Positions 52,733 to 63,828 are shown, numbered from the stretch's first letter. The stretch is 64,000 bases of DNA from Oegoconia quadripuncta (GCA_949316235.1 OX438744.1:38622778-38686777), one strand, 5' to 3'. Made by a program: numbers and translations. Notes: generated from the sequence alone by a model not told the origin.

Positions 52733-53050
52733 GACCGCCTCCGTGGCTCAATGTAAACAACATTGGGTTTACGATTCGAAGGTCGCGGGTTCGATTTCTA
52801 GCGTTCCCATGTTTAACTACTCGGTTTGGTAGGTGGTAGGGCATTTAAAATGTCCGCCTGGCTAGTTACCACCATCTTATCTAAATCTGCCGCCAAACAG
52901 CATTGTTGTGTTCCGGTTGACAGAGATAAGATAGCCAGTCCCCCAAATGTGTTGGGGTTTCCGGATCAGTACGCTTTCACCTTCGACCTCATCTTCACTT
53001 AACATCAGGTGTGATTGAGGTCAAGTAGGAACCCCTCGTGCATAAAAAGA
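52733..53050 (+). mobile_element. SINE family A, complete copy
   Basis: Plus orientation: A box CCGTGGCTCAATG, B box GGTCGCGGGTTCGATT, complete body, and an AAAAAGAAAAAAG end. The best copy for reading the internal promoter on the plus strand. Confidence 0.85.
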
Positions 53051-53104
53051 AAAAAGAGTGGTTGTGATTGGTCCAGATCAAAACATGAATTTTCTTGCAA
53101 AATA

Positions 53105-53870
53105 CCTCAATGCTTGAAGACGAACGGAAGTATTTAATCAATCTGAGTTATCAATGATAACTTATGGCACTGAAACGTGGTCTCTCACTATGGGCCTCAT
53201 AAGAAAGCTCAAGGTCACGTAACGAGAATGGAGAGGGCGATGCCCGGTGTTTCACTACGTGATCGATTCAGGAATGAAGAAATCCATAGGCGAACGAAGG
53301 TCCCTGACATAGCCGATTAGCAAGTTGAATTTGAAAGAAAGAAAGATAAATTAATTTAAACCCATCTCATGACACAAACAATCAGGTACAAATATTACAC
53401 AGTCGAGACACATGCCAAAAAATAACATTGTGTTTGCAATAATTGTAGGTGTCGCAAGGTGGAGTCAAAAAGGTCCCCAACTCAGCATGGGTTGTAGCCG
53501 TTCACTACAACGCTGGTTTTCAGTGGAGCCTCTAAATGGCGCACGGACACTGGTCAACAAATGTACATACAAATAACAATTACAATTAATAGGAGTAATT
53601 TAATTTTAATTAATTTGCATTGGATAGGGCACATAGCTCAAAGAAGTGATGGTCGGTAGGGCGTTAAAGTTCTCGAGTGGAGACCACGCACCGGCAAGCG
53701 CAGCGTAGCATGTCCACTCACAAGGTGGACAGAATACTTGATAAGGGTCGCGGGAAATTACTAGATGCAAGCCGCTACCAACTGGTCACTCTGGCATCCT
53801 ATGGGGGAAGTCTATGTTCAGCAGTGGACGTCTTGTGGTTGATGTAATGATGATGAACTCATGAATGTGA
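53105..53870 (+). pseudogene. LINE family R C-terminus, split by retroposon E
   Basis: Left part reads MITYGTETWSLTMGLIRKLK and further fragments of the usual RDRxRNEEIxRRTKVxDIA block. After the insertion at 53334-53611 it resumes LHWIGHIAQRSDGR, VKVLEWRPRTGKRSVA and a 3' end with GCAGTGGACGTC and GATGATGA. Stops and shifts show it is dead. Confidence 0.75.
53334..53611 (-). mobile_element. Retroposon family E inside LINE R, 6-bp target duplication
   Basis: AATTTG at 53328-53333 and 53612-53617. The left edge is the (GAAA)n tail read from the other strand. The body matches 14613-14827, including GTAGCCGTTCACTACAACGC. Confidence 0.8.
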
Positions 53871-54771
53871 TTCTGCGTCTTGGTCATGTTATCCAAGACG
53901 AGAGTCTATCTCGTCATGAGAAATATTTGAAAGAAGAAAAACGTTTTACCTTTTAACAGCTGCTTTATGCTGAAGTACCTGACTCAGGCTCAGAATTACC
54001 AAGTTTTACATCTAATCGACCTTACAATTCCATGTACGTAAATCTAAATAAACAAGATAAACCTTGAACTTATCTCGACCCACTGTCATAGTCATGATAA
54101 ACCACAAAAATTCCACAGCAACCGAGCAATCTCGGAGACAGTTAACCAATCACAATGCCATGATTAGTTACTAACCATAGAACATAGGGTCGTTGATGCC
54201 ACCGCTGGTTTTCAGGGCGTAACTAATAAGAACATAATGATTATACTTTTACTTTAAACGTATGGTGAAAATGGTTGAAACGTCTATTTATTCGCTTCGT
54301 CACGAGTTTGGTTTTAGTGGAATGTGTTTGAATTAATGTTATGTTTACTTATACAAATGAAATCTCAAGACCTTATGTTCGCCGTGACGTCAATCCCACC
54401 TCTACACTCCTCCCAATAAAAACAACAGTGATACTTAACACGGCGCCTACTGAGGGTAGACGGTGCACTACGTGACTCTATTGATATATTGGATTAACTA
54501 CTACTGGACTAAATAATAAAAAAAAATAGAGTGTGTCAGCAGGAAAGAGAATGTTCCCACTTCCCTCTCGGCAAATTTGAGTATAGCCAATGGAATGCAA
54601 AACGATACTAATGGCAACCCCATAGAGAAGGAGATCAAGTGAAGCTCGGCTCCTTGCAGTCGTATATACCACGAACTACGCCTATATACAATGAAGGCTA
54701 CCGCGGACAGTAATAAGAGTGTCTATAGTGATTAAACTCGAAAATTGTAACGATTCAAAACCAGCCCTTAG

Positions 54772-54880
54772 TTGACCAATGAGAAGCCGTCAAATTGCCG
54801 AGCGAGCTATGAATCAACCAACCACATGTCAGAACGTAACCGATGACGATAACGATGAATTATGTAATAGAGCCCCAGGT
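54772..54880 (+). repeat. Dispersed repeat, inverted partner at 1038-1142
   Basis: TTGACCAATGAGAAGCCGTC through GATGACGATAACGATGAATT. Just to the left (54540-54720) a second block containing TAGCCAATGGAATGCAAAAC recurs at 56640-56740. Confidence 0.6.
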
Positions 54881-54899
54881 CGCCGTAGAACATCGGACG

Positions 54900-56906
54900 G
54901 ACTAATGAGTTTAGATTGTCCAGCATTCGTCGAGTTTCTACACTCCCACAAAATGTGGTGTAATGTGTGATCGTCATGACCACAATCGCGAATCGGAAAA
55001 AAGTTTTTTTTGAGGTCAGGCGCGTATATGCCAAAGTACCCAATGTCACTTCAACCCTTTAGGCATCTTTCGTAAGCTACTTCTGTTTTTGCTCCATCCT
55101 ACTGCCAAGTTATTGAGTTCATAAGTCTTATGATATAAGGAACAGTATCTAGACCACTAGGATTCGGGATATCCTTTATCCAGATTACGCATACGCCTTG
55201 CAGCTGCAATTGCAGTCACACAGAAGGCGTTTCATTGATTCCATTTCATTGTTACAGTTTCTGTAGATTGAATTTTTTTACGTTAAAATCATTAACGACA
55301 TCAACATCCTGGACTGTATTGAAGTTAAGCCTCATAGCGTGATTTGCATACTTTCAAGTGGTATTACCTCCAAGTGGTTGGCAATTGCAGATTTTTTGAG
55401 AGTTTCACAGCAATGACGCTCCTGACGATCACAAGTTTAATATGCTCACGACCCCTTGGATTATCATCATCTAATCTCAAATACTCAGTTTATCAGTAAG
55501 TACTTACCAGACAATTGTAGTGTAGCAGATAGTTTGATTAAGTCAATAAGCTTTGACTTGTGACAGCTGTTCCGTTGTATTACCTATTATTCACCCCGAT
55601 CCTTAAACCATGTAACTATATCCTATTGGCATCACTACTCACCAGGATACTGGAGATGTGCAGCTTGCGGTGCATTCGAATATGCTGTTCTGCAATTATT
55701 ACTTGGACTCGTCGTTGAGGGTCGTGACACAATGAGGCAGCCTGTTGAACAAGCTTATAGCAATCACATTACAGGCCAATTTTTAGTGGTGATATACCAC
55801 AAGTACGGTTGCTTAGATCTAGACAATGTTAAGAAATAGTTAATTGAAAAGAAATCTGGTCGATGTATGCAGGTACATCCCCAGTTCCATTCTATAAATT
55901 GACCTATATTGGGTTACTGCTATCGCGACGATATTGTAAAGTTGACGTAAAATCTAAAAGGTGCCCATTTGAGAGAGTCACGTTAGTCAAGATTCCCTAG
56001 CTTGTCAAAGTTTGTGAGTTTAGGAAAGTTCAAAGCAATGTTACTTAGTTAAAAATGACGAGACTAGAGCTTACCAAAATAGGGGGTATAAGCTATAATG
56101 TGACCATACACTAGTATTTATAAAAATACTTACCAGATTCAATAAGAGGAAGAATTTAAAGGCGTGTGATATGATTCTAGAAAACAAGGCGAATCAGAAT
56201 TCATACTCATCTGTGTGTGATGTCGTTGGCTCGTCGAGAATTTAGGCTTGCTGTCAAGTCAGCTGTTACACTAAAACTAGTGAGTGACTTTTTAATATAC
56301 TAGTTCTACTTAAACTCACCTGAGTGCAGTTACTATTGGAGAAGGCAGTAGCTGTGAAATCCGACGAAGTAGTCGACTTAAAAGAACCATGTTTAAATCT
56401 TCTATTGTTTCTACTGGAAAGGGCTTTACAGTTGGATTTTCCGAAAGTCTTTACTAAGAGTTTGTCACTCAGAATGCGGTCTAGACAATATCGAGTAATA
56501 TATAACATGTTTTTGTATGATAGATGACACATGACACGGCATCTAATTAAAGTAGATGATGCCTACTTGAATAATTATGACTTGAACCCTTGACTGAACT
56601 AGGTCTGTAAGTTGGAAAAGAAGTCATTCACTTCATCCCGGCAAATGAGAGTGTAGCCAATGAAATGCAAAACCCCCACGAACTGGATCATGTAGGGACG
56701 ATAGCACAAGGCTACTGTGAGAAAAATTCTCAGTAATAAAAGCGATGGCATGGTAATAGACGACCACCTGCCTGCGTGTTGTCTAGTTTTGTTCTAGATT
56801 TGAAAGTGACACAACTATACTATACAGAATGTAATCAGTTGGACCGCATTCAGCAGTCCGCATTCTGTGTGACAAGCCCTTTAGAATTAGTGGAAGCAAG
56901 ACTCAC
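54900..56906. other. Pax intron, little repeat content recognised
   Basis: No exon-like frame with both splice sites on the minus strand other than 56907-57057. A block shared with 54540-54720 occurs at 56640-56740. Confidence 0.4.
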
Positions 56907-57057
56907 CAGAATGCGGTGTGTAGTGAGGATGCGCTGCATGCTCGTACGGTGCATCGAACAGCTCGCCGTAGTAACCAGTCGCCCCGCCAGCTGCTCCGCC
57001 CAGCTCTGATAGGAGTTTATATTCGTCTTTGAGACTCCACTTGGATGACGACCACAG
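56907..57057 (-). CDS. sv: Pax2/5/8 transcription factor, internal exon
   Basis: A 151-nt exon, acceptor GTGTCTTCCAG, donor CATTCTG|GTGAGT: 50 codons plus 1 nt. It reads LWSSSKWSLKDEYKLLSEL, then GGAAGGATGYYGELFDAPY and EHAAHPHYTPHS. The Trp-bearing start (LWSSSKWSLKDE) follows directly on the DQIYSN end of the upstream exon and is the most distinctive insect part; the Gly/Ala/Tyr/His remainder is typical of the variable transactivation half. The phase fits the exons on both sides. Confidence 0.83.
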
Positions 57058-57284
57058 CTGGAAGACACGGAATATATTTAATATTTGTATAAATTGAGGA
57101 TTGTTTTCAATTGAAGGCAGACGTTAAGCCAAGTGGGTGACTACAGGGGCGGGTTAAAAACACTAATAGGTGGCCACTTGTCTGACACCAATTCCACCAA
57201 TCAACACGGCCCGCGTGGTGTTGAAGGCAGGTGGCGTTCTTTTGTTTTCTTTTTTAAAGTGCAAGGGCAAGCAGTGTTTGACCT

Positions 57285-57628
57285 AGAATTGGTACCTAAA
57301 ATCAACAATCAAGAAACAACGCACGAGCCGAGCGAGCGAAGCGAGCGTGCAGCAACAGCGGCCGGCGAAGTGCCAGAATCGAATCGCTCCGTTTCAATCT
57401 CCGCAATTCATTAACTTGACTACGCCACATAAGTATTACCTTTAGGTAATGACACCTATTTGGACTTGTAAGCAGTTGATGTTGTTAATTGTTGACAAAA
57501 TAATCTGTTGATCCAATGAACCATTGATATAACAAATTATTGATATAATAAATGGTTGAACTGTTTACCTCTTGGTGTTGATATAATGAAAGTTGATCTA
57601 AAGAATGTTGATTTTAGGTACCAATCCC
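57285..57628. mobile_element. 344-bp MITE with 19-bp perfect TIR and 9-bp target duplication
   Basis: ATTGGTACCTAAAATCAAC at 57288-57306 and its exact complement at 57607-57625. GTTTGACCT occurs at 57276-57284 and 57629-57637. The inside has GTTGATATAATGAA-like units (57480-57612), like the element at 10580-11019. It lies in the Pax intron between exons 56907 and 58465. Confidence 0.8.
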
Positions 57629-58464
57629 GTTTGACCTTGATTTACTTTAAACAGACCTGAGCAGAAACAGAAAATTCTCTTGAACTCATTCATGACACAA
57701 CATCCTATCTAACACACAAAACGAATTCGAATGAGTCTGAGTTCAAATGTCTTCTTTACATAGAATAATATCACTGTGAATATCCTATTAACACTAGAAC
57801 AGATTCGCGGGACAATCATTCGCAACTGAAACAAGATGGCCACCAAATTTACGCGCCAATTCGGACCGAATCACCACAGAGTGTTGCTAACCGCCGGCGT
57901 GCCGCGGCTAACGAGATAGCATGTTCGGTAATGTGAGGTTATTTTGGCAGTCTCAATCAAAATGAGAGAATTGAATCATTTAACAGGTAATTTGTCTCGA
58001 AAATTTTAACTTTATGGTATTCGAATGTTTATAGCGTTCGGGTCTCAAAAGCTGTAACTCAATATCACATTTTCTTTTCCCCTGCAATTGCAGGTATAGT
58101 TACCTAATATACGTAAGGCATTTTGTTTGGAAATGCTTAGTTATGTAAGTAATTAATTAGTGAAACTATAAGTCCATAAGTAACAAATTATTGTACCCAA
58201 AACATTTGTAAGACTCTTTGTTTCTTATACAAATAAATAAATAAATAAAAATAGTAAATGGCACAGGATTTAAAGTTATTTTTTTGCGAGCGCCGTGATG
58301 GATTTTTACGATAAAATGTACCCCATTCCTGACTCCATTCTCCAGACATCTAAGCTACTGGAGGTAACAATACATACATATATACACAGGAAAAACATTA
58401 CCTTCCTGGGCTGGGGGCAATCGGATAAAAACGAAGTTTATTTACTAGTGATAGTGATACTTAC

Positions 58465-58550
58465 ATTGGAGTAAATTTGGTCGCCATTATAATGACTTCT
58501 TTGTCTCTTGACGTCGTCCTCAGAATGGCTGTTGAAGTCCCGGTTTTCAT
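58465..58550 (-). CDS. sv: Pax2/5/8 transcription factor, internal exon after the octapeptide
   Basis: An 86-nt exon, acceptor GTTTTATTTGTAG, donor GTAAGTAT: 2 nt and 28 codons, ending in phase 0. It reads ENRDFNSHSEDDVKRQR then SHYNGDQIYSN. The basic KRQR and the position after the KRKR of the previous exon match the stretch between octapeptide and partial homeodomain in Pax2/5/8. The 2-nt start makes Asp with the G left by exon 63624-63798. The partial homeodomain of vertebrate Pax2/5/8 is not obvious in any exon here; it may be lost or too divergent to see. Confidence 0.87.
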
Positions 58551-58599
58551 CTACAAATAAAACACATAATTATTTAATGAAATTTACGAGCAGGCTTAT

Positions 58600-58700
58600 T
58601 TATATTATATCTTTGCACAAACACACAGCGCCATCTAGGTCCACAGTAAGCATCTAGGCTTGTGTTATGGATACCAGATGGTTGATAAACTATACAAATA
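58600..58700 (-). mobile_element. SINE family C fragment
   Basis: ATATCTTTGCACAAACACAC, AGCGCCATCTAG and ATGGATACCAGATGGTTGAT are the minus-strand 3' part of SINE C. No head. Confidence 0.65.
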
Positions 58701-59066
58701 CATGAAAGTGTCTAGTGAAAGAAAAGTAGGGCGATAGTATCGATAATAGTGTTGTAAGAGACAGCTATCGATGTAACAATCTATTGTATAACTGACCTAA
58801 GGACCATGCCTGGGGGTATCGAGAGAACAGATACACGATCGATTTGCGAACAACACTACGGTAGTAATTCATTCAACAACGAGCCGCGTCGTAACAGACC
58901 ATAAAAAATTACTGATCTTTGGGAGCTGTCCTTCCATCCGTACCTAACTCAAATCATAAAAACAATGGAGATATTGTTTGTATCAGTAGGTACCTACCGC
59001 ATTGGAAGCCAGTTATCTGAAGCGTAATTCTAAATTTGGAACAACGAGGCATACATAGGTATATAA

Positions 59067-59335
59067 TGACGACCTGTTTGGTGTAGTGGTTAGACACTCT
59101 GCTGCTATACCAAAAGGTCGCGGGTTCGAATCCCGCTAGGGGCATATGTTTGTATGATGAATACAGACATGTGTTCCCGAGTTATGGATGTTTTTCATTT
59201 ATATATGTATTTATTTACAAAAAGAAATGTATTTGTGTAGTTTATCAACCATCTGGTATCTATAATACAAGCCTAGTTTCTTAGTGTGGAACTAGATGAC
59301 GCTGTGTATGTGCAAAGATATTTATATTTAGTTAT
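59067..59335 (+). mobile_element. tRNA-derived SINE family C, complete copy
   Basis: A box TTTGGTGTAGTGGTTAGACA, B box GGTCGCGGGTTCGAATCCCG, then the same body as 40909-41168 and a TATTTATATTTA end. The B box is perfect, so a relatively young copy. Confidence 0.87.
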
Positions 59336-59466
59336 TTATTATTTATTTATAATACTTTAAGTATTAGAAGCGCTTCAATAACTTTGTCACAAAATTACAA
59401 TTTAGAAACTGAAATAAATACACTTTTTGATATTATGTTATACCAGCTTCGGCCCGCGGCTTTCTC

Positions 59467-59546
59467 CCTGGAACAGTACCATGCGACGGCACCATTCCAA
59501 AACTGGTTTTAGTTTTTTTTAGTTGGTGTACATCCGAATTGACACC
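59467..59546. mobile_element. Half of a fold-back MITE (copy 3)
   Basis: CCTGGAACAGTACCATGCGA through AACTGGTTTTAG to GGTGTACATCCGAATTGACA match one arm and the centre of 39862-40011. The other arm is absent. Confidence 0.75.
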
Positions 59547-59584
59547 ATTATGCACATTTTGTATAAATAATGGCAATAATATTT

Positions 59585-59710
59585 CGGACACTTACCTACA
59601 CCATTCATCTAGTCCCACACTAAGCACAGTTTATACTTTGGATACTAGATAACGAATAAACATATATAAATATTTATGGATACATCTATGACTTGGGAAT
59701 AAATGTTCTT
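59585..59710 (-). mobile_element. SINE family B fragment
   Basis: TTTCGGACACTTACCTACAC, CATCTAGTCCCACACTAAGC and CTTGGGAATAAATG are minus-strand SINE B with several changes; no head. Confidence 0.65.
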
Positions 59711-59713
59711 AAT

Positions 59714-60612
59714 ATCTTTTCAACACACTTGCTCGTAAGGTTGTTCTTATTACACCGCCTTTAGGCTCATAATCTAGGATATTAAACACGCGTGTTTTTT
59801 CATTATATTACAGCACAAGTGCTATAATAACAACCTGACTAAGTTAAACATGTCTCTCATTGCAAGTTAGGTGTATGAAGACAAAGCCTTTCGTATTTAG
59901 TCGGGTAATAATGTTTTTTTTTCGGTTTTCATGTGGCAAAATGTATTCTACATAATGAACGAAAAAGAAAATGCGTTTTCTAAATTGTGATGATAAATAA
60001 ATATTGAAATTTACTGATATACCTAGCCTTAATTCAATTAATTATGTTACAAAAACTAACTACTACTTTTTCACTTTTAATATTGGCTGTTGGTCGATCT
60101 AGTTCGCGCCATTTTCCATGCGGGCGCATAGATATCGCTCGCCAAGAAAAAAAAAATGCAACATTTCTCGTAAATATTTGTTGGTTATGACGAAGTTTCA
60201 GTTACTTTGAGCTAGAACATTATCGAAAAAAAATGAACCTAACCAAAATTTAACGCCGCCGGATATACTTAACGAGGCAAGAAATGCAAGCCTTTTACCA
60301 TCAATATCAAGTGAGAAGTACTTAGTGGCATATGAAACTTTTGTACAATCTTTCTCCGAAAATGTATTTTCGGTATATTTTAATGAATATACCAAACCCC
60401 AGCTGACTTTGGTGCATTTACTCTATGCTAAAAAGCACAGTAAACTGCACCACACACATGTGAACCACAATATAAACACGTGTGCTTTGTATTTTTTAAA
60501 CTGTTAATTACCGTTTTGAAAATGGTACTTTTACTAATTGTTTTAATAATTAAAATTGTGTTAATACCTACATGAGTTTTGTTTTCTTCCTCTCAAGTGT
60601 GTTGAAAAACGT
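59714..60612. mobile_element. Possible 0.9-kb DNA element with short inverted ends
   Basis: TTTTCAACACACTTG (59716-59730) is mirrored by CAAGTGTGTTGAAAA at about 60595-60609. No transposase frame and no clear target duplication, so the limits are uncertain. Confidence 0.4.
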
Positions 60613-61869
60613 CGTATGGAACGCGTGTGCCTGATCATTACCTACTCGGCTATCTTATTGCGCGTTCGCTTACAGCTCGCTTGCACAATATCGCCTCGTA
60701 TGTAATAATGATCACCATAGCACACTTGTATCATAATGTACTATTATTGTACACAAAACTGTTACAGAAATATACATTGTATATAAATTGTACGACGGCG
60801 AGCTTATCTCCGATGTTCGTATTGATCACACAAACATTTTTTAGAATTCGATTCGAACCCGCCACCTAATCCATTATATTAAATCGTTGTCGATAGAGTC
60901 GGTCGAATATCGAAATAGACATCCATGCCTCTTGACATTATATCCTGGTTTCACCAATGATTTTTTAATCATTTACGGGTGGTCTCATTCTATTTCTTGG
61001 TCGGGAACTATATGGAATATATTTTACCAATTAAGTACCTTTAAAAAATATTCCAATAAAGATGAGGCAAAGAGATTTTGCGAAGTTGCAAGTAGGTAAT
61101 ATAATAAAGTTACAATTTGTGCAGTAAATTTAATAGCTCAGTAAATCTTAACGGTCACGCTCAGCGGGCAGCACTATGGCTGAAAGGATAATAGAGACGT
61201 GATGTGCGTTCCTTAAATTATTATCGACATCGATACTTTTTCCTCGAGGCACATTTGGCCAATATTGTATGTAAATGTAAACAAATTGTTGCACTATTAT
61301 TGCTTGCTATTCTTCGGAATTATATCTTAACATTAATCAATAGTGCAAAAACGCTTCACATAGCTTGATTTCTATAAAAAAATCACATTATAATTATTGT
61401 AACTGTTACTTTAAAGGTTTATTTATAGACAAATTATGATTTAAAATCTCAAGGTGAAAAGCGGCTAAGGAAATCCAGAGGATCAGCGTCGTTTCTTCAT
61501 ACTTTAGTTTAGTATATCACAGATTATGCAGCCAACAAACTGAATTATATGTAGCTGCAGTCAGGGTGGATTTTTATTTTTCCGAGATTAAAGGTAGAGT
61601 GTATGACCTTCTGCCACCTTTCAGATATTGTTATGTAAAAATTATGTCATTCTGATGCTTTCTAAAGATGTGTAGAAAGGAAAATAAACAAACAAATTAT
61701 ATGGGTTGTAACTGAAACCAGTGTTTCGCTCTTGTGAGCGATGTGCCACACTGCTGCTGTAGCGCACACGGATAAGTTTTGTAAAAATTATAAATATTTT
61801 ATTTTCTGTTTCTTTTTCTTCTAATTGTGTATTTATTTATTTGTGAATATTCGCATTTGTAATATTATT
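60613..61869. other. Pax intron, no feature recognised
   Basis: AT-rich with short frames only. No exon or repeat shared within the window was found. Confidence 0.45.
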
Positions 61870-62140
61870 ATTATTTTTATGATTAACTGGATACGCGTTT
61901 GATTACAATCTCACCTGATGGAAAGTGACGATGTGGTCTAAGATGAAGCACGCATTTCAATAGATGCCTATTCAATCTGCTCTTGAAGATCCCAAGGTTG
62001 TAGGATTCAGGAAAGACTGACGCCGGAAGGGAGTTCCATGCCTTGGCTGTTCGCATTATGAATGAAGATTCAAACCGCTTACTGGGAATGTTCGGTATGT
62101 TAACTACATACGGGTGGAATTCCCCACGCCACAATTTGGA
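61870..62140 (-). pseudogene. LINE family J2 C-terminus and 3' end
   Basis: An 83-codon minus-strand frame reads RGEFHPYVVNIPNIPSKRF, RTAKAWNSLPASVFPESYN and LGIFKSRLNRHL, the classic C-terminal motif of Jockey-group LINE ORFs, then the 3' block found nested at 14399-14527. Confidence 0.75.
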
Positions 62141-62399
62141 ATTATAAAGGACTATTTAGGATTCTATCGATAACTCTTCCCCACCACTACTCTCCAGTTT
62201 CGGGAGCACAAATCGCGGCAGTCAACGGGGTCTCTACAAGTATTTCAGTCCCGTAACATTACTTACAAGTTTGCTCTATGTACTCTACATAAAGAGTTTA
62301 TTATCATGAGAGGGCCCCTGAGCCTCGTTCGGAGGGTTGGGTTTAATTTTAGGAGGAATAATCGTGCAAGAGTTTGAAAGTAAACAGTTTTCTATAATA

Positions 62400-62805
62400 T
62401 TGGGTCTTTACCTATGAAATTGGAGATTTTTTTCTTCGTTAATCATATTTACCAGTTCCTGCGAATTTCAAAGCTATATCCAAATTTGTTTTTTATTTGG
62501 AAAATGGAATATTATTTCAAGGTTTCACATGAAATATTTTTTAATTTCCGGGCTAAATCACGTAATACAAAAATATGTGAACAGAGCTCTTTTCATGTGC
62601 TTCCCATAATCATTTCTTAGATTCGATGAAACTTTTATAAAGCGGTTACTTTTAAAAATTAACGCTGCCTATACTTAACTTAATGTTATCCGTATACACA
62701 AAGTTTAGCTAAATTTGGATTTGCCGTTCCCAAAAAAATTTCAAAAATGTTGTATGGAGAAAAGAGTCTTAATGAAATTCTTCATACAAAACGCCAATTT
62801 CATTT
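62400..62805. mobile_element. Mariner-like MITE (copy 3, right end damaged)
   Basis: TA then TTGGGTCTTTACCTATGAAA; the body matches 39044-39452. It ends at ACGCCAATTTCATTTACATT, where the right terminal repeat decays. Confidence 0.75.
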
Positions 62806-62861
62806 ACATTTTACGGGTAGGGGAAGATCATGGCGAACGTACCATGATCAAACCGGGGACG

Positions 62862-63006
62862 TCTTAAAGGCCAAGTCAAGAGTAGCCTAAACCGACGAGC
62901 ATGTATGAACAATCTTATGAGAGTGAATGAAGCAAAAGTGGTGTGTCAGGATCGTAGCAAGTGGAAGTCTGTGGTCTCTGTCTACCGCTACGGGAAACAG
63001 GCGTGA
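62862..63006 (+). pseudogene. LINE ORF C-terminal tail (family S), second copy
   Basis: GGCCAAGTCAAGAGTA, GAGAGTGAATGAAGC and GTGGAAGTCTGTGGTCTCTG match 2230-2358; ends GGGAAACAGGCGTGA. Confidence 0.65.
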
Positions 63007-63234
63007 CTTTATGTATATATGTACCTATGTATGCTGTGGCGTGCACAGCGTTTTGTCACAGAGTAGGCGGAATGATAAAATTTGCTATTAAGCGAGAAAA
63101 AATCCAAGAACAAAATAATAATTTAGAGTAAGTTATTATTTTGTAGTTGCATTTTATAGCAATCCTCACAACTGTTTAGAATATTTCTGTTCACATCACT
63201 ATGAATCAGTTTTCTAGGGTAGGCACTGCCTTTA

Positions 63235-63350
63235 TGTATGTATGTATGTATGTGTCTGTGTTGTGCATGTGTGTATGTGTGTCTGTATGCATGTGTGCAT
63301 GTGTGTATGTGTGTATGTGTGCATGTGTGCACGTGTGCACGTGCGCAAAG
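63235..63350 (+). repeat. (TATG)n/(TG)n microsatellite
   Basis: A (GTAT)n run changing into TGTGTATG and TGCATGTG/TGCACG units. Alternating purine-pyrimidine sequence. It interrupts a minus-strand LINE fragment and keeps several frames open by repetition. Confidence 0.85.
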
Positions 63351-63353
63351 TTG

Positions 63354-63510
63354 GATTCCATGATTACCCTCTTTCTCGAAGTTTGATCTATCTAATCGAA
63401 TATCTTGTCTTAGATAGACGTATTTGTCTACAACTTTGACAATGGAGTTCCCAACTAATATTGGTTTGGGTACGATAAGTTTCGTTTTGTCCATGTTCAT
63501 CCGTTATCTG
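63354..63510 (-). pseudogene. LINE fragment (family R type)
   Basis: The minus strand reads MNMDKTKLIVP, VGNSIVKVVDKYVYLRQ and RLDRSNFEKEGNHGIQ, the segment that follows the polymerase core in insect LINEs. It is cut by the microsatellite at its C-terminal side. Confidence 0.7.
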
Positions 63511-63514
63511 CTAT

Positions 63515-63600
63515 TATACCCACAATAGGCTTTCCCTAGTTTGGGACTGCTAGTACATAATTGGTGTTATCTGATGAGTCTGAAATATATTTAAAATGTA
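63515..63600 (+). mobile_element. SINE family B fragment, diverged
   Basis: GTTTGGGACTGCTAGTACAT, AATTGGTGTTATC and GTCTGAAATATATTT are a decayed SINE B 3' end. It lies directly beside the Pax exon donor. Confidence 0.45.
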
Positions 63601-63623
63601 TGTGGGTGTAAAATGTAGCATAC

Positions 63624-63798
63624 CCTGGTCTTCATGCCGCTTTCTTTTCAACCCTGCAGCGTTCCCGTTGTGTAGACCTTCGACTTGCTCGATGCCCAAG
63701 ATACCATTGATGCTGTAGCTGGTATTGGTGATGTGCTGGTCGGTGGTGGGAGATAGCACAGCTGTGGTCCCTGGCGCGTTACCGGCATGAGTTATTAC
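63624..63798 (-). CDS. sv: Pax2/5/8 transcription factor, octapeptide exon
   Basis: A 175-nt exon, acceptor TTTTATTCTTCATCAG, donor GACCAGG|GTATGC: 58 codons plus 1 nt. It reads VITHAGNAPGTTAVLSPTTD, QHITNTSYSINGILGIEQ, VEGLHNGNAAGLKRKRHEDQ. YSINGILGI is the Pax2/5/8 octapeptide (YSINGILGI/YSINGLLGI), which recruits Groucho-type co-repressors in this family, and GLKRKR matches the EKRKRDE that follows it in vertebrates. The DNA-binding paired domain is coded further upstream on the minus strand, past the right end. In Drosophila the single Pax2/5/8 gene is shaven (sv), used in eye cone cells and bristle sense organs. Confidence 0.95.
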
Positions 63799-63828
63799 CT
63801 GATGAAGAATAAAATTGGTTACTTGGAA

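Noticed and set aside
56776..57068. Frames on both strands near the Pax exon as separate genes
   Set aside because: They overlap the 56907-57057 exon in other phases and do not fit splice sites.
63123..63500. 125-codon frame with HTHTCTH repeats as a His-rich protein
   Set aside because: It joins a LINE fragment to the complement of the TG/TATG microsatellite; the repeat simply keeps the frame open.
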